The notes beneath the pieces are model-generated. The model saw nothing but the letters and a program-made list of their open reading frames with translations. It did not search any database and was not told where the DNA came from. DNA of 64,000 nt from an uncultured Coriobacteriaceae bacterium (lineage in GTDB: Bacteria; Actinomycetota; Coriobacteriia; Coriobacteriales; Eggerthellaceae). The DNA is taken from the NCBI GenBank assembly GCA_900550055.1, contig URQU01000001.1:105838-169837 (forward strand), read 5' to 3'. Below, one piece after another: positions 15,836 to 24,227 of the stretch (within the stretch, counting starts at the first letter, position 1; each line of letters opens with the position of its first letter). The translations under genes and the position numbers were made by a program.

Positions 15836-17725
15836 TTAGGACGTGTACTGGTCCATGAAGTCCAGGATCTCTTGGCGGGAGTGCAGGCCCGTTTTCGCGT
15901 AGATGCGCTTGATGTGGGCGTGTGCGGTGCTGGGGCTGATGTAAAGCTCCTCGGCAACGCGCTTCTGCGTCCAGCCCAGCGCGTACAGCGCAAGCACTTC
16001 CACCTCGCGATCGGAGAGCAGGAACTGCTTGCCCATCTGTTCGGCATTGTCTCGCATGGTGGCCTTGCGGATATCGGCTATGGAGTCGCCCTCGTCAAGG
16101 CCCATCAGCCGCACCAGCCGCATCCCGTGTTTGGAGTCGGGTTGCGCGTTGCGGCTCTCGTCCGCTGCTTCATCCTGATCGACGCTTTCGATGGGCATTA
16201 CCCCCGCGCATTGCAAGGGGCTGGCGCCACCGGCGCCCACAGGTGCCGCATTCACGCAAGCGCTGCATTCGCTGTAGCCGCCTGCGTTGTCTTTCAGAAT
16301 CGTAAGAGCTTCAACGTTCGCTTGCGCCCGCGACAGCTGCTTCTCCAGGCGCTCCATGCGGCGTACGTGCAGATCGTGGCGCTCATCGGCTTCCATCTGG
16401 GAGACCTTGAGGAACTGGCCGAGCGCAACCTGCGTGGAGATGACCACGCAGGTGCCCATGATGGCATTGATGAGCAGGTCGTTCGTGGAAAGCGATTGCA
16501 CGTTTATCAGCGTCACGCGCGCGATGGCGCGGCAGCCGAGCCACACGGTCCAGCCGCCCAGGGCGTAGTAATACGGGTCGCGCCAGCCGAAGCTCATAAA
16601 TGCGATGATGATGTACCAGGTGAATGCCACCAGCAGCGCATTGAGCGTGGTGGTGAACACCGCGCCGATGTCCGGCATATCGGGGAAGGCCGCATACAGC
16701 ACCAGTGCGGCGCACGCGAACAGCTCCAAGAGGATGAACATGCCCACGGTCATGACGCTCTTGCGCTTGCGCATCATCATGGAAATGACGATGACGCAGA
16801 TGGCTATGGTGAGCAGGCCATATGCAACTCGGGTGGCGGGCTGGAACGCGATGGGCACGCCGTCGGGGTAGCCGCGCAAAAAGCCGTCCACGATGGAGAG
16901 CACGCCGATGCTCGTTGCCGTCGCCGTGAGGAAGCGCTTGCTCGACAGCAGCGTGGTGGCGAACCCGAAGAAGTCGTCGTTGGGCGTGAACGACTCGATA
17001 TCGTTCGCCAGCTTGTTCTTGCGAGCGCTCAGCATGCAGGGGAATTGCAGGAGGATGAGCGCGGCGGCAACGTAGAAGCCGTAGGTACCGATGAGCGAGC
17101 AAACGTAAATTTCCACCTCGCTGATGGCAAGGGCGCTGAACACATACAGCACGGCGGTGGTGCTGCCGCATCCGCGTGCGCGGCGCAGCCAATAAAAGAT
17201 GGCGAACGATCCGAAGAACGTGACGGCGACGCATAGCCAGAAATGCACGTTCGGCGAGAAGGCGCCTGCAACGTGGGCCAGGGGAAGGATAAGGACGCAT
17301 GCCGCTTCCAGCACGATGCACGTGCGCATGATGCGGTTGGTGGTGCGCTTCTTCAGGCGGATTTTCCGCACTCCGATGACCAGCATGATAACGGCCATGA
17401 TGGAAAGCGCCGCAAGCATGGCGCCGTCGGTGAATATGCCCTCGTCGGTGTGGGTGTAGCTACCGTAGCCGGCGACGATGAGGCCGGCGCGCGCAAAGCA
17501 CAGGCCCAAGATGGAGGGGATGAGCGGGATGTACAGGGTGAGCAGCTTCATGCCGGTTGGCATAGGGTGAGCGGCGTCATCGGGCGCAAGACGGTCCGTG
17601 CGCGTTTGGGCGCTCGGCTCCGCCCCGACGGCGCTTGAAGCGCTTGCCGGTTGCCTAGAGGCCGAGGCCCCTCCCTGCCCTTGTGCGCGCTGAGCGATCG
17701 AGTCGCCCGCTTCGTTGATCCTCAC
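15836..17725 (-). CDS. LuxR-family regulator with N-terminal polytopic membrane domain
   Basis: A 629-aa protein. A variable N-terminal tail (about 55 residues, Ala/Ser/Gln-rich) leads into a hydrophobic region with about 12 transmembrane helices. A cytosolic linker follows (RMERLEKQLSRAQANVEAL looks coiled-coil). A C-terminal LuxR/GerE helix-turn-helix closes the protein: LSDREVEVLALYALGWTQKR, VAEELYISPSTAHAHIKRIY, HSRQEILDFMDQY. This architecture is abundant in Eggerthellaceae beside oxidoreductase genes. The GTG start at 17725 has AGGAGG 4 bases upstream. It is divergent from the NifU-like gene, and a CCCTCAAAGAGGG palindrome sits between them. The same site occurs twice before the AOR and ferredoxin genes, so this protein is their likely regulator (inference). 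Confidence 0.88.
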   Translation of the reverse strand: MRINEAGDSIAQRAQGQGGASASRQPASASSAVGAEPSAQTRTDRLAPDDAAHPMPTGMKLLTLYIPLIPSILGLCFARAGLIVAGYGSYTHTDEGIFTDGAMLAALSIMAVIMLVIGVRKIRLKKRTTNRIMRTCIVLEAACVLILPLAHVAGAFSPNVHFWLCVAVTFFGSFAIFYWLRRARGCGSTTAVLYVFSALAISEVEIYVCSLIGTYGFYVAAALILLQFPCMLSARKNKLANDIESFTPNDDFFGFATTLLSSKRFLTATATSIGVLSIVDGFLRGYPDGVPIAFQPATRVAYGLLTIAICVIVISMMMRKRKSVMTVGMFILLELFACAALVLYAAFPDMPDIGAVFTTTLNALLVAFTWYIIIAFMSFGWRDPYYYALGGWTVWLGCRAIARVTLINVQSLSTNDLLINAIMGTCVVISTQVALGQFLKVSQMEADERHDLHVRRMERLEKQLSRAQANVEALTILKDNAGGYSECSACVNAAPVGAGGASPLQCAGVMPIESVDQDEAADESRNAQPDSKHGMRLVRLMGLDEGDSIADIRKATMRDNAEQMGKQFLLSDREVEVLALYALGWTQKRVAEELYISPSTAHAHIKRIYAKTGLHSRQEILDFMDQYTS

Positions 17726-17805
17726 TGATCCTCCTGGTTTATGCAGCGCGATTTGCCAGGTGGCCGTCCCTCTCTCCAAAAGGCCGGCTTACTTGTTCGC
17801 AAATT

Positions 17806-17820
17806 CCCTCAAAGAGGGTA
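17806..17820. promoter_or_regulatory. Operator-like palindrome, site A (luxR/NifU-like intergenic)
   Basis: CCCTC-AAA-GAGGG followed by TA. It is 81 bases upstream of the luxR-type start and 83 bases upstream of the NifU-like start, so it could serve both. The same core recurs at 22405-22417 and 22497-22509. Confidence 0.65.
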
Positions 17821-17902
17821 TGCGCGAAACGTCATGTTCGCCATCATAACATATGGGAAATAACGCATAGTAACAGCAACGTTAACTGTAGGGGGTATCG
17901 AT

Positions 17903-18562
17903 ATGGCGAACGAGCAGGAAATCACGTTCGACGAACCGGATGAGGGCCGTGACATCTATCACGAGCCGGACGATCGTGCGCTCATCCGCACGAAGGACGT
18001 GTACCAAACCGAGCTGGACAACGGCGTGGAAGGCTACTCGGAAACGATGCTCGCCATCGTGGCGAACTTCAAGAACGCCGGCAAGCCCGAGGGCTTCAAC
18101 GTGCAGAGCATGGTGGGCAAGTCGAAGCGCGGCGAGGTGGCGTTGCGCCTGTTCGCGGTGGTCGACGACTCCGTTGCCGACCCGGTGTTCGTGAAGGTGG
18201 GCTTCAAGAGCCGCGGGTGCCTGGCCATGACCGGCTGCGCAAGTGCCATCTGCTCCATGATCGAGGGCAAGACGTTCTCGCAGGCGTTGGAGCTGACGCC
18301 CAAGGATGTGGAGCTTGCGGTAGACGGCGTGCCGAAGGGCAAGGGCCATACCACCTTGTTCGCCATCGAGGCCGTGCGCGGCCTGGTGGGCGACTGGATG
18401 TATCGTTGCGGCATGCCGCTTGCGGAGATGAACGAGAAGCTGCCCTGCGACGAGATGTCGGTGGCATGCCTGATGTGCGAGCATTGCAGCCTGCGCGACA
18501 CGCGCGTTGAGATGAGGATTAACGAGGCCATCGCGAAGCAGAAGGCCGGCGAGGCGAAATGA
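17903..18562 (+). CDS. NifU/IscU-like iron-sulfur scaffold protein, divergent
   Basis: A 219-aa protein. The central part (about residues 95-160) resembles the IscU/NifU N-terminal scaffold: FKSRGCLAMTGCASAICSMI followed by GKTFSQALEL and GHTTLFAIEAVRGLVGDW. In classical IscU three cysteines bind the nascent cluster. Here the region around the third one reads KGHTTLFA, with His and no Cys at the usual place, but extra cysteines occur in CLAMTGCASAIC and a C-terminal CLMCEHC motif. The assignment is therefore family-level only. GGGGG precedes the ATG by 7 bases. Its stop overlaps the next start (ATGA). Lying beside the AOR/molybdoenzyme genes, it may help mature their clusters (inference). Confidence 0.65.
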   Translation: MANEQEITFDEPDEGRDIYHEPDDRALIRTKDVYQTELDNGVEGYSETMLAIVANFKNAGKPEGFNVQSMVGKSKRGEVALRLFAVVDDSVADPVFVKVGFKSRGCLAMTGCASAICSMIEGKTFSQALELTPKDVELAVDGVPKGKGHTTLFAIEAVRGLVGDWMYRCGMPLAEMNEKLPCDEMSVACLMCEHCSLRDTRVEMRINEAIAKQKAGEAK

Positions 18563-19782
18563 GCGAGCAGATGAAGACGGCCGGGGAGTCCCTGGGCCAG
18601 GATATCGTTTCGGAAGCCGCGGAATCGGCGGTGGGGGAGGTTTCCGCCGACCAGGACGTCGCAGCCGCTGGGAATGCTGAAACCGCTGCAGCCGGTGTCG
18701 ATGAGGCACCTGAAGGGGAAGCGGCCGACGAGCCCACGGAGGAGGAGCTTGCGGCCGCACGCGAGCTGGCCGAGAACAATGCGCTTGCCGATGTGTTCGA
18801 TGACGTGCGCAAACAGTCTGCCGACAGCCACCTGGTCACGCCCGAGCGCTGGCCCGAGATCGGCCTGGTGCCCGAGCACATGACGGCCGAGGATTTCGAG
18901 ATGTTCGTGTATGAATGGCTCGAGGATTATCAGGCGGAACACAAAGACGAGATTGAGGCGGAGCGCGCCGCCGAGCGTGCGAAGGCCGCCGCGGTGCGTT
19001 CGGCCACTCGGGCGGTGGGCGTGCCCCCGAAGATCCCGAACCGCCGCTTGGCGCAGATCGAGGCCGACAACGAGGCGAAGGCGGCCGAGGCCGCCGACAA
19101 GGCGCCAGAAGCCGTTGAGGATTCCGCTGAAGCCGAATCCGCCGCGGGCGCCGATGCTTCCGCACAAGTCGATAACGCTGCGGAAGCCGCCGAAAGCGCC
19201 GCCGTCGCAACACCTACGGTTTCCGAGCCTGCCCCGGCGTCCCCTGATGACGCAGCCGAAGACGATCAGCCCGCCGAGGACGACAGGAGCCCCTTCGCCG
19301 GCTTGCGCATTCCCGAGGGCTACCGCCTTGAGCAGATCGAGGGCGAATGGGTGCTTGTGGAGGACGAGAACGCGGCACCCGTGCGCAAGGAGATCAAGTG
19401 CAACCGTATCAAGGTGCTCATGGGCATGCATAGCTACTATCTGTACGATGAGACGCTCATGACCGCCAGCTACGCGCGCTGGGCGTTCCTGGCAGCCGAG
19501 GATAACCCGGTGGTCACGTTCGTCGAGTGCGTGCGCGAGGATTCGCGCGTGTACCCGCGACCTTATGCCGCCGAGTGCCTGAAGAACCCGCCCTTCCGCA
19601 TGACCGACGAGCAGATCGAGGAAACGTGGCGGACCGTGCGCGATTCCGGCAACTATCCGGACATCGAGCGCACCGAGGCATCCAACGGCGACGTGTACTA
19701 CTATTCCACGCAGTACCTTGAGTCCGGCTATGCGGCATCGCTGGCCGAATACGATGCGGTGGAGCGCCCTGCCGACGTGTAA
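18559..19782 (+). CDS. Acidic hypothetical protein coupled to the NifU-like gene
   Basis: A 407-aa cytosolic protein I do not recognise. It is very acidic and Ala/Glu/Asp-rich. Residues 1-80 and about 165-255 are low-complexity (A, E, D, P, S). Two more ordered parts remain: a helix-rich segment about 85-150 (VTPERWPEIGLVPEHMTAED, WLEDYQAEHKDEIEAERAAE) and a C-terminal domain about 280-407 (KEIKCNRIKVLMGMHSYYLY, ARWAFLAAEDNPVVTFVECV, ending YYYSTQYLESGYAASLAEYD). It overlaps the upstream gene by 4 bases, so the two products are probably made together. A terminator follows. Confidence 0.8.
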   Translation: MSEQMKTAGESLGQDIVSEAAESAVGEVSADQDVAAAGNAETAAAGVDEAPEGEAADEPTEEELAAARELAENNALADVFDDVRKQSADSHLVTPERWPEIGLVPEHMTAEDFEMFVYEWLEDYQAEHKDEIEAERAAERAKAAAVRSATRAVGVPPKIPNRRLAQIEADNEAKAAEAADKAPEAVEDSAEAESAAGADASAQVDNAAEAAESAAVATPTVSEPAPASPDDAAEDDQPAEDDRSPFAGLRIPEGYRLEQIEGEWVLVEDENAAPVRKEIKCNRIKVLMGMHSYYLYDETLMTASYARWAFLAAEDNPVVTFVECVREDSRVYPRPYAAECLKNPPFRMTDEQIEETWRTVRDSGNYPDIERTEASNGDVYYYSTQYLESGYAASLAEYDAVERPADV

Positions 19783-19823
19783 TGCCTGATGAGGGCCTAG
19801 CGCGCAGCGGTCGTACGCAACGC

Positions 19824-19862
19824 AATGCGTCCCGAGCAGTATCGCCCGGGGGCGCATTTTTT
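19824..19862 (+). terminator. Terminator after the acidic protein gene
   Basis: AATGCG pairs with CGCATT and inner CCCG with CGGG, followed by an uninterrupted run of seven T. Confidence 0.8.
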
Positions 19863-20069
19863 TGCGAAGAGGCGTTATGCGTTATCCCTCGCTTCGCGTC
19901 TCCTCTTCTCGTCTCCCTGCAAATGGGCGTCTCCTGGAATTCACACCAGCCTTTGGGCTAGCGAGATCGTTTCTCCTTGGCTCATGCCGACCGGCTGGAA
20001 AAGGCGGGATGCGGCGTGCCCCTTATTCCATAGCTGTAGAAGCCCGCATACTAGAATCGCTCTAGAACG
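19863..20069. other. Gene-free stretch between convergent genes
   Basis: The 370-base gap between the acidic protein gene and the AOR gene holds the two facing terminators (19824-19862 and 20070-20107). In between I see no ORF with a ribosome site, no repeat and no structured RNA. Confidence 0.5.
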
Positions 20070-20107
20070 CAAAAACGCCCCCCGCTGTCTGCGCAACGGG
20101 GGGCGTT
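20070..20107 (-). terminator. Intrinsic terminator of the AOR gene
   Basis: An 11-bp stem (AACGCCCCCCG with CGGGGGGCGTT). On the minus strand it is followed by TTTTTG. It lies 46 bases after the AOR stop. Confidence 0.85.
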
Positions 20108-20152
20108 TGCGATTCAAGCTTGCTTTGCCGGTCTAGCTTGCCAGCTTAGCGT

Positions 20153-22291
20153 TTACGGCAGCAGGTTCAGGCTCTGCAGCTCGGCCTTGACGTCGTCCAT
20201 GCCGTAGTAGTCCAGGCAGTCGGCCGTCGGGCAGCCCTTCTCGGAATCCCAACCAAACTTCTCGTACAGCATGGTCAGGCCCTTCTGGAAGTCTTCCTTC
20301 TCCATCTTGTCGGTGCCCTTGGTGAACGGCTCCTTGTCCGCATCCTTGGTGAACGGCCACTCGGTGATGACGTCGTGGATGGTGCGGCAGTCGTTGCAGC
20401 CCATCTTGCCGTCCTTGTCGGTCATGCCGCGCACGGTGTTGGCGCGCTGCAGCGTCATGATCTTGGCGGCGCGCTTGTACAGCTCGTCGGTGGTGATGTC
20501 CTCGCCGGTGACGGCCTTGTAGAACTTGGCCTCCAGGTCGAGGTCGCCGCGGTAGTTGCGGCTCTTCGACGGGGACTGGGCCATCGGCCACACCCAGTTG
20601 CACAGCGTCAGCGAGTCATGCAGCACGTCGGTGACGATGGACCACCAGCAGAAGTTCGCCTTGTGCTCGTTCATCGGCTTGTAGTCCTTCTCGGCGTCCA
20701 GAGCGTCCTCGCCGCCCCACAGCTCGGCAGCGATCTGCTGCTTCAGCTCGTGCGGAAGGCCGCACTGCAGCATGTTCTGATGCGAGTGGATCATGGGGTC
20801 GCGGTTGAACACCATGTTCAGCAGGCCGCCGACCTGGCCGTAGGACTCGATTGCGTGGTGCACCGGCCAGCCGCGGTAGTTGATCAGGCAGCTAGCGGTG
20901 GTGTCGAACCACTCCATGTCGTCCCAGCGCGGGCACCACACGATCGGGCCGTGGCCAAGGTAGGACATCTCGTTGTCGTTCTGGGCGATGTGCTTGAGCA
21001 GCTCCACCATGATGGTCGGGTCGTTCTTCTCGAACTTGGTCCAGTCGAACATGTTGTACTCGGCCTCGGGCAGCACCTTCTTGAAGATGCCCTTGGCGAT
21101 GCAGTGCGCGATGTCACGGTAAATCTGAGCGTAGTTGCACCACATGCCCAGGTCGTCCATCGTGCCGCCAACGACCTGGTCCCAGATCAGGCCGTCCTCG
21201 GTGGAAGCCTTGACGGGAGTGTGATCGCCCAGGATCTTTATCATGTAAATGGAGAACGGGAAGTTCGGCACGCAGGTGTTGCCGGTGATCTCGAAGCCGC
21301 CGTTCTTTTTGGCGTTCGGCACGCGCATGTCGGAGTAGCAGTGAATCGGGCAGCTATGGCAGCCGTTCATCTTGATGGTGTACTTCTCGGCCTCGGGACC
21401 CTCGTCCTTGGTGGTCTTCATGCAGCGGTAGCCGACGGTGTTGATCTCGCCAGGCTTCGGCTCGCCGGTCTCGATCGGCTCGCCCTCGGCGTCGGCCCAG
21501 TACAGGCCCTTGCGAGCGGTCCAACGGGTGCCCTTGTCGTAGTACTCGGCCCATTCCTGCTGAGTGGACGGCACGACGTGGTTGTTGTTGGAGCCGACGA
21601 TCTCGCGCAGCATGTAGTCGGACAGGTCTGCCAGGGCCTTCGGGTCCTTGACGTTCACGCTGCCGTTGCCCTCGACGACCAGGGCCTTGAGCTTTTTGGA
21701 GCCCATGATGGTGCCCAGGCCGGCGCCGGCGGAGTGGTTACGGGAGTTCATCATGACGGCGTAGGGCAGCAGGTTCTCACCGGCAGGGCCGATGGTTGCC
21801 ACGCATGCGCGGTTGCCCTCGATGGTGTTCAGGGTTTCGGTGGTGGCGCGGGTGCCCATGCCCCAGACGAAGGAGGCGTCCTTGATCTCGACCTGATCGT
21901 CCTTGATGTGCAGGTACACCGGCTTGTCGGACTTGCCCTCGACGATGATGGCATCGTAACCGGCCAGCTTGATGCGGGCGCCGATCATGCCGCCGCAGTG
22001 TGCGTCGACGACCAGATGGTCCTTGGTGAACGTGGACAGGAAGCTGATGGTGGTACGGCCAGCCAGCGGCACGCCGGAAGCGGTCAGCGGACCGACGGCG
22101 TAGACGATCTTGGACTCCTCGGAAAGAGGATCGGTGCCAGCGGGCACCTCATCGTACATGATCTTGTTAGCAAGGCCCATGCCGCCGATGTATTCCTTAT
22201 AAGGTGCGGTGGACTCGGTGGTGATGCTGCCCGTCGTCAGATTGACGCGCAGGATCTTGCCGGCCCAGCCGTATGACTTCTCGTCAGCCAT
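20153..22291 (-). CDS. Aldehyde ferredoxin oxidoreductase-family tungsten/molybdenum enzyme
   Basis: A 712-aa enzyme of the AOR family, which oxidises aldehydes or related substrates (or reduces carboxylates) at a bis-pterin tungsten or molybdenum site. The N-terminal domain begins GWAGKILRVNLTTGSI, continues with EYIGGMGLANKIMYDEVPAG, and has GGMIGARIKLAGYDAIIVEG and GLGTIMGSKKLKALVV, all typical of cofactor binding. The cluster motif is C311-x2-C314-x3-C318 (NGCHSCPIHC), with further cysteines at 632 and 635 (GCNDC) as the distal ligand region. No Tat signal is seen, so it is probably cytosolic. ATG at 22291 has GGAG 7 bases upstream. It is divergent from the ferredoxin gene; E. coli YdhV/YdhY is a comparable pairing. 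Substrate unknown. Confidence 0.9.
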   Translation of the reverse strand: MADEKSYGWAGKILRVNLTTGSITTESTAPYKEYIGGMGLANKIMYDEVPAGTDPLSEESKIVYAVGPLTASGVPLAGRTTISFLSTFTKDHLVVDAHCGGMIGARIKLAGYDAIIVEGKSDKPVYLHIKDDQVEIKDASFVWGMGTRATTETLNTIEGNRACVATIGPAGENLLPYAVMMNSRNHSAGAGLGTIMGSKKLKALVVEGNGSVNVKDPKALADLSDYMLREIVGSNNNHVVPSTQQEWAEYYDKGTRWTARKGLYWADAEGEPIETGEPKPGEINTVGYRCMKTTKDEGPEAEKYTIKMNGCHSCPIHCYSDMRVPNAKKNGGFEITGNTCVPNFPFSIYMIKILGDHTPVKASTEDGLIWDQVVGGTMDDLGMWCNYAQIYRDIAHCIAKGIFKKVLPEAEYNMFDWTKFEKNDPTIMVELLKHIAQNDNEMSYLGHGPIVWCPRWDDMEWFDTTASCLINYRGWPVHHAIESYGQVGGLLNMVFNRDPMIHSHQNMLQCGLPHELKQQIAAELWGGEDALDAEKDYKPMNEHKANFCWWSIVTDVLHDSLTLCNWVWPMAQSPSKSRNYRGDLDLEAKFYKAVTGEDITTDELYKRAAKIMTLQRANTVRGMTDKDGKMGCNDCRTIHDVITEWPFTKDADKEPFTKGTDKMEKEDFQKGLTMLYEKFGWDSEKGCPTADCLDYYGMDDVKAELQSLNLLP

Positions 22292-22398
22292 GTTGCATCT
22301 CCAAATCTCTTCTCGATACATGCGTTGCGTGACATGTCGGGCGATTCGGGTGCAGACGACAATTCGTCACTGGGCAGTGTTGCGCACCTTATGAATTG

Positions 22399-22420
22399 GG
22401 TATCCCCTCTTTGAGGGTAA
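22399..22420 (-). promoter_or_regulatory. Operator-like palindrome, site B (AOR side)
   Basis: On the minus strand the core CCCTC-AAA-GAGGG extends rightwards as GGATACC, 114 bases before the AOR start. It matches site C in 16 of the central 18 or so positions. Confidence 0.65.
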
Positions 22421-22496
22421 TTTATGGAAATGGCCTGGTAAACGGCGAACGGATTCGATTTTCCGGCGAATGAAGGGACAAATTCGACCGCATTGA

Positions 22497-22515
22497 CCCC
22501 CAAAGAGGGGATACC
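22497..22515 (+). promoter_or_regulatory. Operator-like palindrome, site C (ferredoxin side)
   Basis: CCCCC-AAA-GAGGGGATACC on the plus strand, 162 bases before the ferredoxin start. It is one base off the core of sites A and B. Confidence 0.65.
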
Positions 22516-22676
22516 GAGAAAGTGGTGAGCCGCATACTACTTACTGTTGCGTGACCCGGAAAGGGCGAAGAGTGTGCGCCGGAAATCAGAAGGGACGAGG
22601 CGGACGAGGCCTCGGCTGAGGGAGGAACCGGCGCAAGGTAGCGACTCACCAATATATGTGAGGGGGAGTACTGAGA

Positions 22677-23366
22677 ATGTCAGATACGAATACAAGCGGC
22701 AGCGCCCCGGTTAAGAAGAACATCACCCGCCGCGACGTGCTGGCCATGGCCGGCTGCGGCGTTGCGGGTTTGGTCGTCGGCGGCGCGTTGGCCAGCTGGG
22801 GTGTCACCCAGGAGTCCATCGCATCCGGCCGCATCGAGCTGCGCACCACGCCCACCAAGATGATCGTCACCGATCGCGCCCGTTGCTCGGGCTGCCAGCG
22901 TTGCGAGATGATGTGCACGCTGAAGAACGACGGCCGCGTGTGCCAGCACATCGCCCGCGTGCGCGTGTGGGATAACTATTACTGGGGCAAGTCCGCCGAC
23001 ACCGGCGACGGCTCCTTCGGCGACGGCAAGGGTGCTTGCGAGTTCACCGTCGAGCACTGCAAGCAGTGCGCCGATCCGCAGTGCGTGAAGTACTGCCCGG
23101 TCCACGCCATCTACGCCGATGAGAAGACCGGCGCTCGCACGGTCGATACCAAGAAGTGCATCGGCTGCGGTATGTGCAGCCAGGCTTGCCCCTGGAACAT
23201 GCCCCGCGTCGACACCGAGACCGGCGTGTCCACGAAGTGCATCTCCTGCGGCCGCTGCGCCGAGCAGTGCCCCAACGGCGCCATCCAGTTCATCGATTGG
23301 CAGGATATCGCGCAGAAGATCATCGACGAGGGCATCGTTCGCACGACGACCGCGGTCACCGCGTAA
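22677..23366 (+). CDS. Tat-exported 4Fe-4S ferredoxin-like electron-transfer subunit
   Basis: A 229-aa iron-sulfur protein of the HybA/DmsB/YdhY type. The N-terminus is a twin-arginine signal (ITRRDVLAMAGCG followed by a hydrophobic stretch). The cysteine groups are CSGCQRCEMMC, CKQCADPQCVKYC, CIGCGMCSQAC and CISCGRCAEQC, enough for four [4Fe-4S] clusters. It would carry electrons outside the cytoplasmic membrane or in a Tat-exported complex. GAGGGGGAG precedes the ATG. It is divergent from the AOR gene and may be its partner, although the AOR lacks its own Tat signal; the signal may instead serve as a membrane anchor. Confidence 0.9.
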   Translation: MSDTNTSGSAPVKKNITRRDVLAMAGCGVAGLVVGGALASWGVTQESIASGRIELRTTPTKMIVTDRARCSGCQRCEMMCTLKNDGRVCQHIARVRVWDNYYWGKSADTGDGSFGDGKGACEFTVEHCKQCADPQCVKYCPVHAIYADEKTGARTVDTKKCIGCGMCSQACPWNMPRVDTETGVSTKCISCGRCAEQCPNGAIQFIDWQDIAQKIIDEGIVRTTTAVTA

Positions 23367-23475
23367 TCGTTTCGGGGCGATATACCTCGCATGATGCGAA
23401 CGCCCGCGCGGCAAGCGCGGGATGTGAAAGGTCGAAGACCTTATAACCGCCACCAAGGAAAGGAGTGAGCGCTAG

Positions 23476-24168
23476 ATGATGGACGACGCAGCGGTGTTCT
23501 CGGTGCTTTCGAAGTGCTTCGGTTCCGTTGAGAAGGACGAATGGAAGCAGATGACACGCAGCGCAGCCTGGGCCGAGTTCATGGACGGCGTTCGCCGTCT
23601 TTTGCAGGACGACATGCGTTTCGGCAAGCAGGCACGCCCCATCGAGCGCATGCATGTGCGTGTGCCCATGCAGGAATTCCTTTCCGCCAACGAGGTCGAC
23701 GAGCTGTTCTGCCCTCCGCTTTTCGATGAGAAGCAGGGATTTGCGGCGCGTCACTTCACCGGAGGGCTTCCCCAGTCGGCGATTCCCGTGGAGTCGCTGT
23801 ACACGGATTGGAACACCCCCGACAACGTGAATCCGCTCATCGGCAAGCAGAAGGGCCTGTACCTAGGCGCTTCGGCGCGTTATATGCGGGCGTTGATCGA
23901 GCAGCTGGGCCTGGAGGTACCGGCGGAATACGCCGACTGCCCCGATCACCTGGCATTGGAGCTCGACTTGGTGGCAGTTCTGCTGCGAAGCGGCATGGAC
24001 GCCGAAGCCCGTCAGTTTGTGGCCGAGCGCTTCGATTGGTTGACCGATTACCGGTTGAAGCTGCTGAAGCTTGACGATGACGCGCGGTTCTACATCAGCC
24101 TGGTCGACGTGATCTTGGGCATCTGCGCGGAACAGCGCGCGGAGTCCGAGTCCGGCCAGACGGCTTGA
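23476..24168 (+). CDS. TorD/DmsD-family molybdoenzyme chaperone
   Basis: A 230-aa all-helical protein resembling TorD-family cytoplasmic chaperones. These bind the Tat signal of a molybdoenzyme and hold it for cofactor insertion. Recognisable blocks are PVESLYTDW, CPDHLALELDLVAVLL and QFVAERFDWLTDYR. AAGGAAAGGAG lies upstream of the ATG. It overlaps or abuts the region before the molybdoenzyme gene and is 110 bases after the ferredoxin gene, so the ferredoxin, chaperone and molybdoenzyme subunits may form one transcript. The client is almost certainly the next gene product, which carries the Tat signal. Confidence 0.8.
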   Translation: MMDDAAVFSVLSKCFGSVEKDEWKQMTRSAAWAEFMDGVRRLLQDDMRFGKQARPIERMHVRVPMQEFLSANEVDELFCPPLFDEKQGFAARHFTGGLPQSAIPVESLYTDWNTPDNVNPLIGKQKGLYLGASARYMRALIEQLGLEVPAEYADCPDHLALELDLVAVLLRSGMDAEARQFVAERFDWLTDYRLKLLKLDDDARFYISLVDVILGICAEQRAESESGQTA

Positions 24169-24227
24169 TGGCGGTTCGCATCATGGATGAAACGATGACG
24201 CAGGATGCATATAGAGAGGAATCAGCA

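Larger units (their letters stand above)
22292..22676. other. Divergent regulatory region between AOR and ferredoxin genes
   Basis: A 385-base region without a gene. It holds operator-like sites B (22405-22417) and C (22497-22509), whose centres are 92 bases apart. Site B faces the AOR gene and site C faces the ferredoxin gene, each in the same relative orientation. The rest shows no clear sigma70 -35/-10 pair, which fits activator-dependent promoters. Confidence 0.6.

Noticed and set aside
20375..22276. 633-aa plus-strand ORF opposite the AOR gene
   Set aside because: It is the antisense shadow of a well-matched AOR gene; the His/Val/Asp-rich composition is typical of GC-rich antisense frames.
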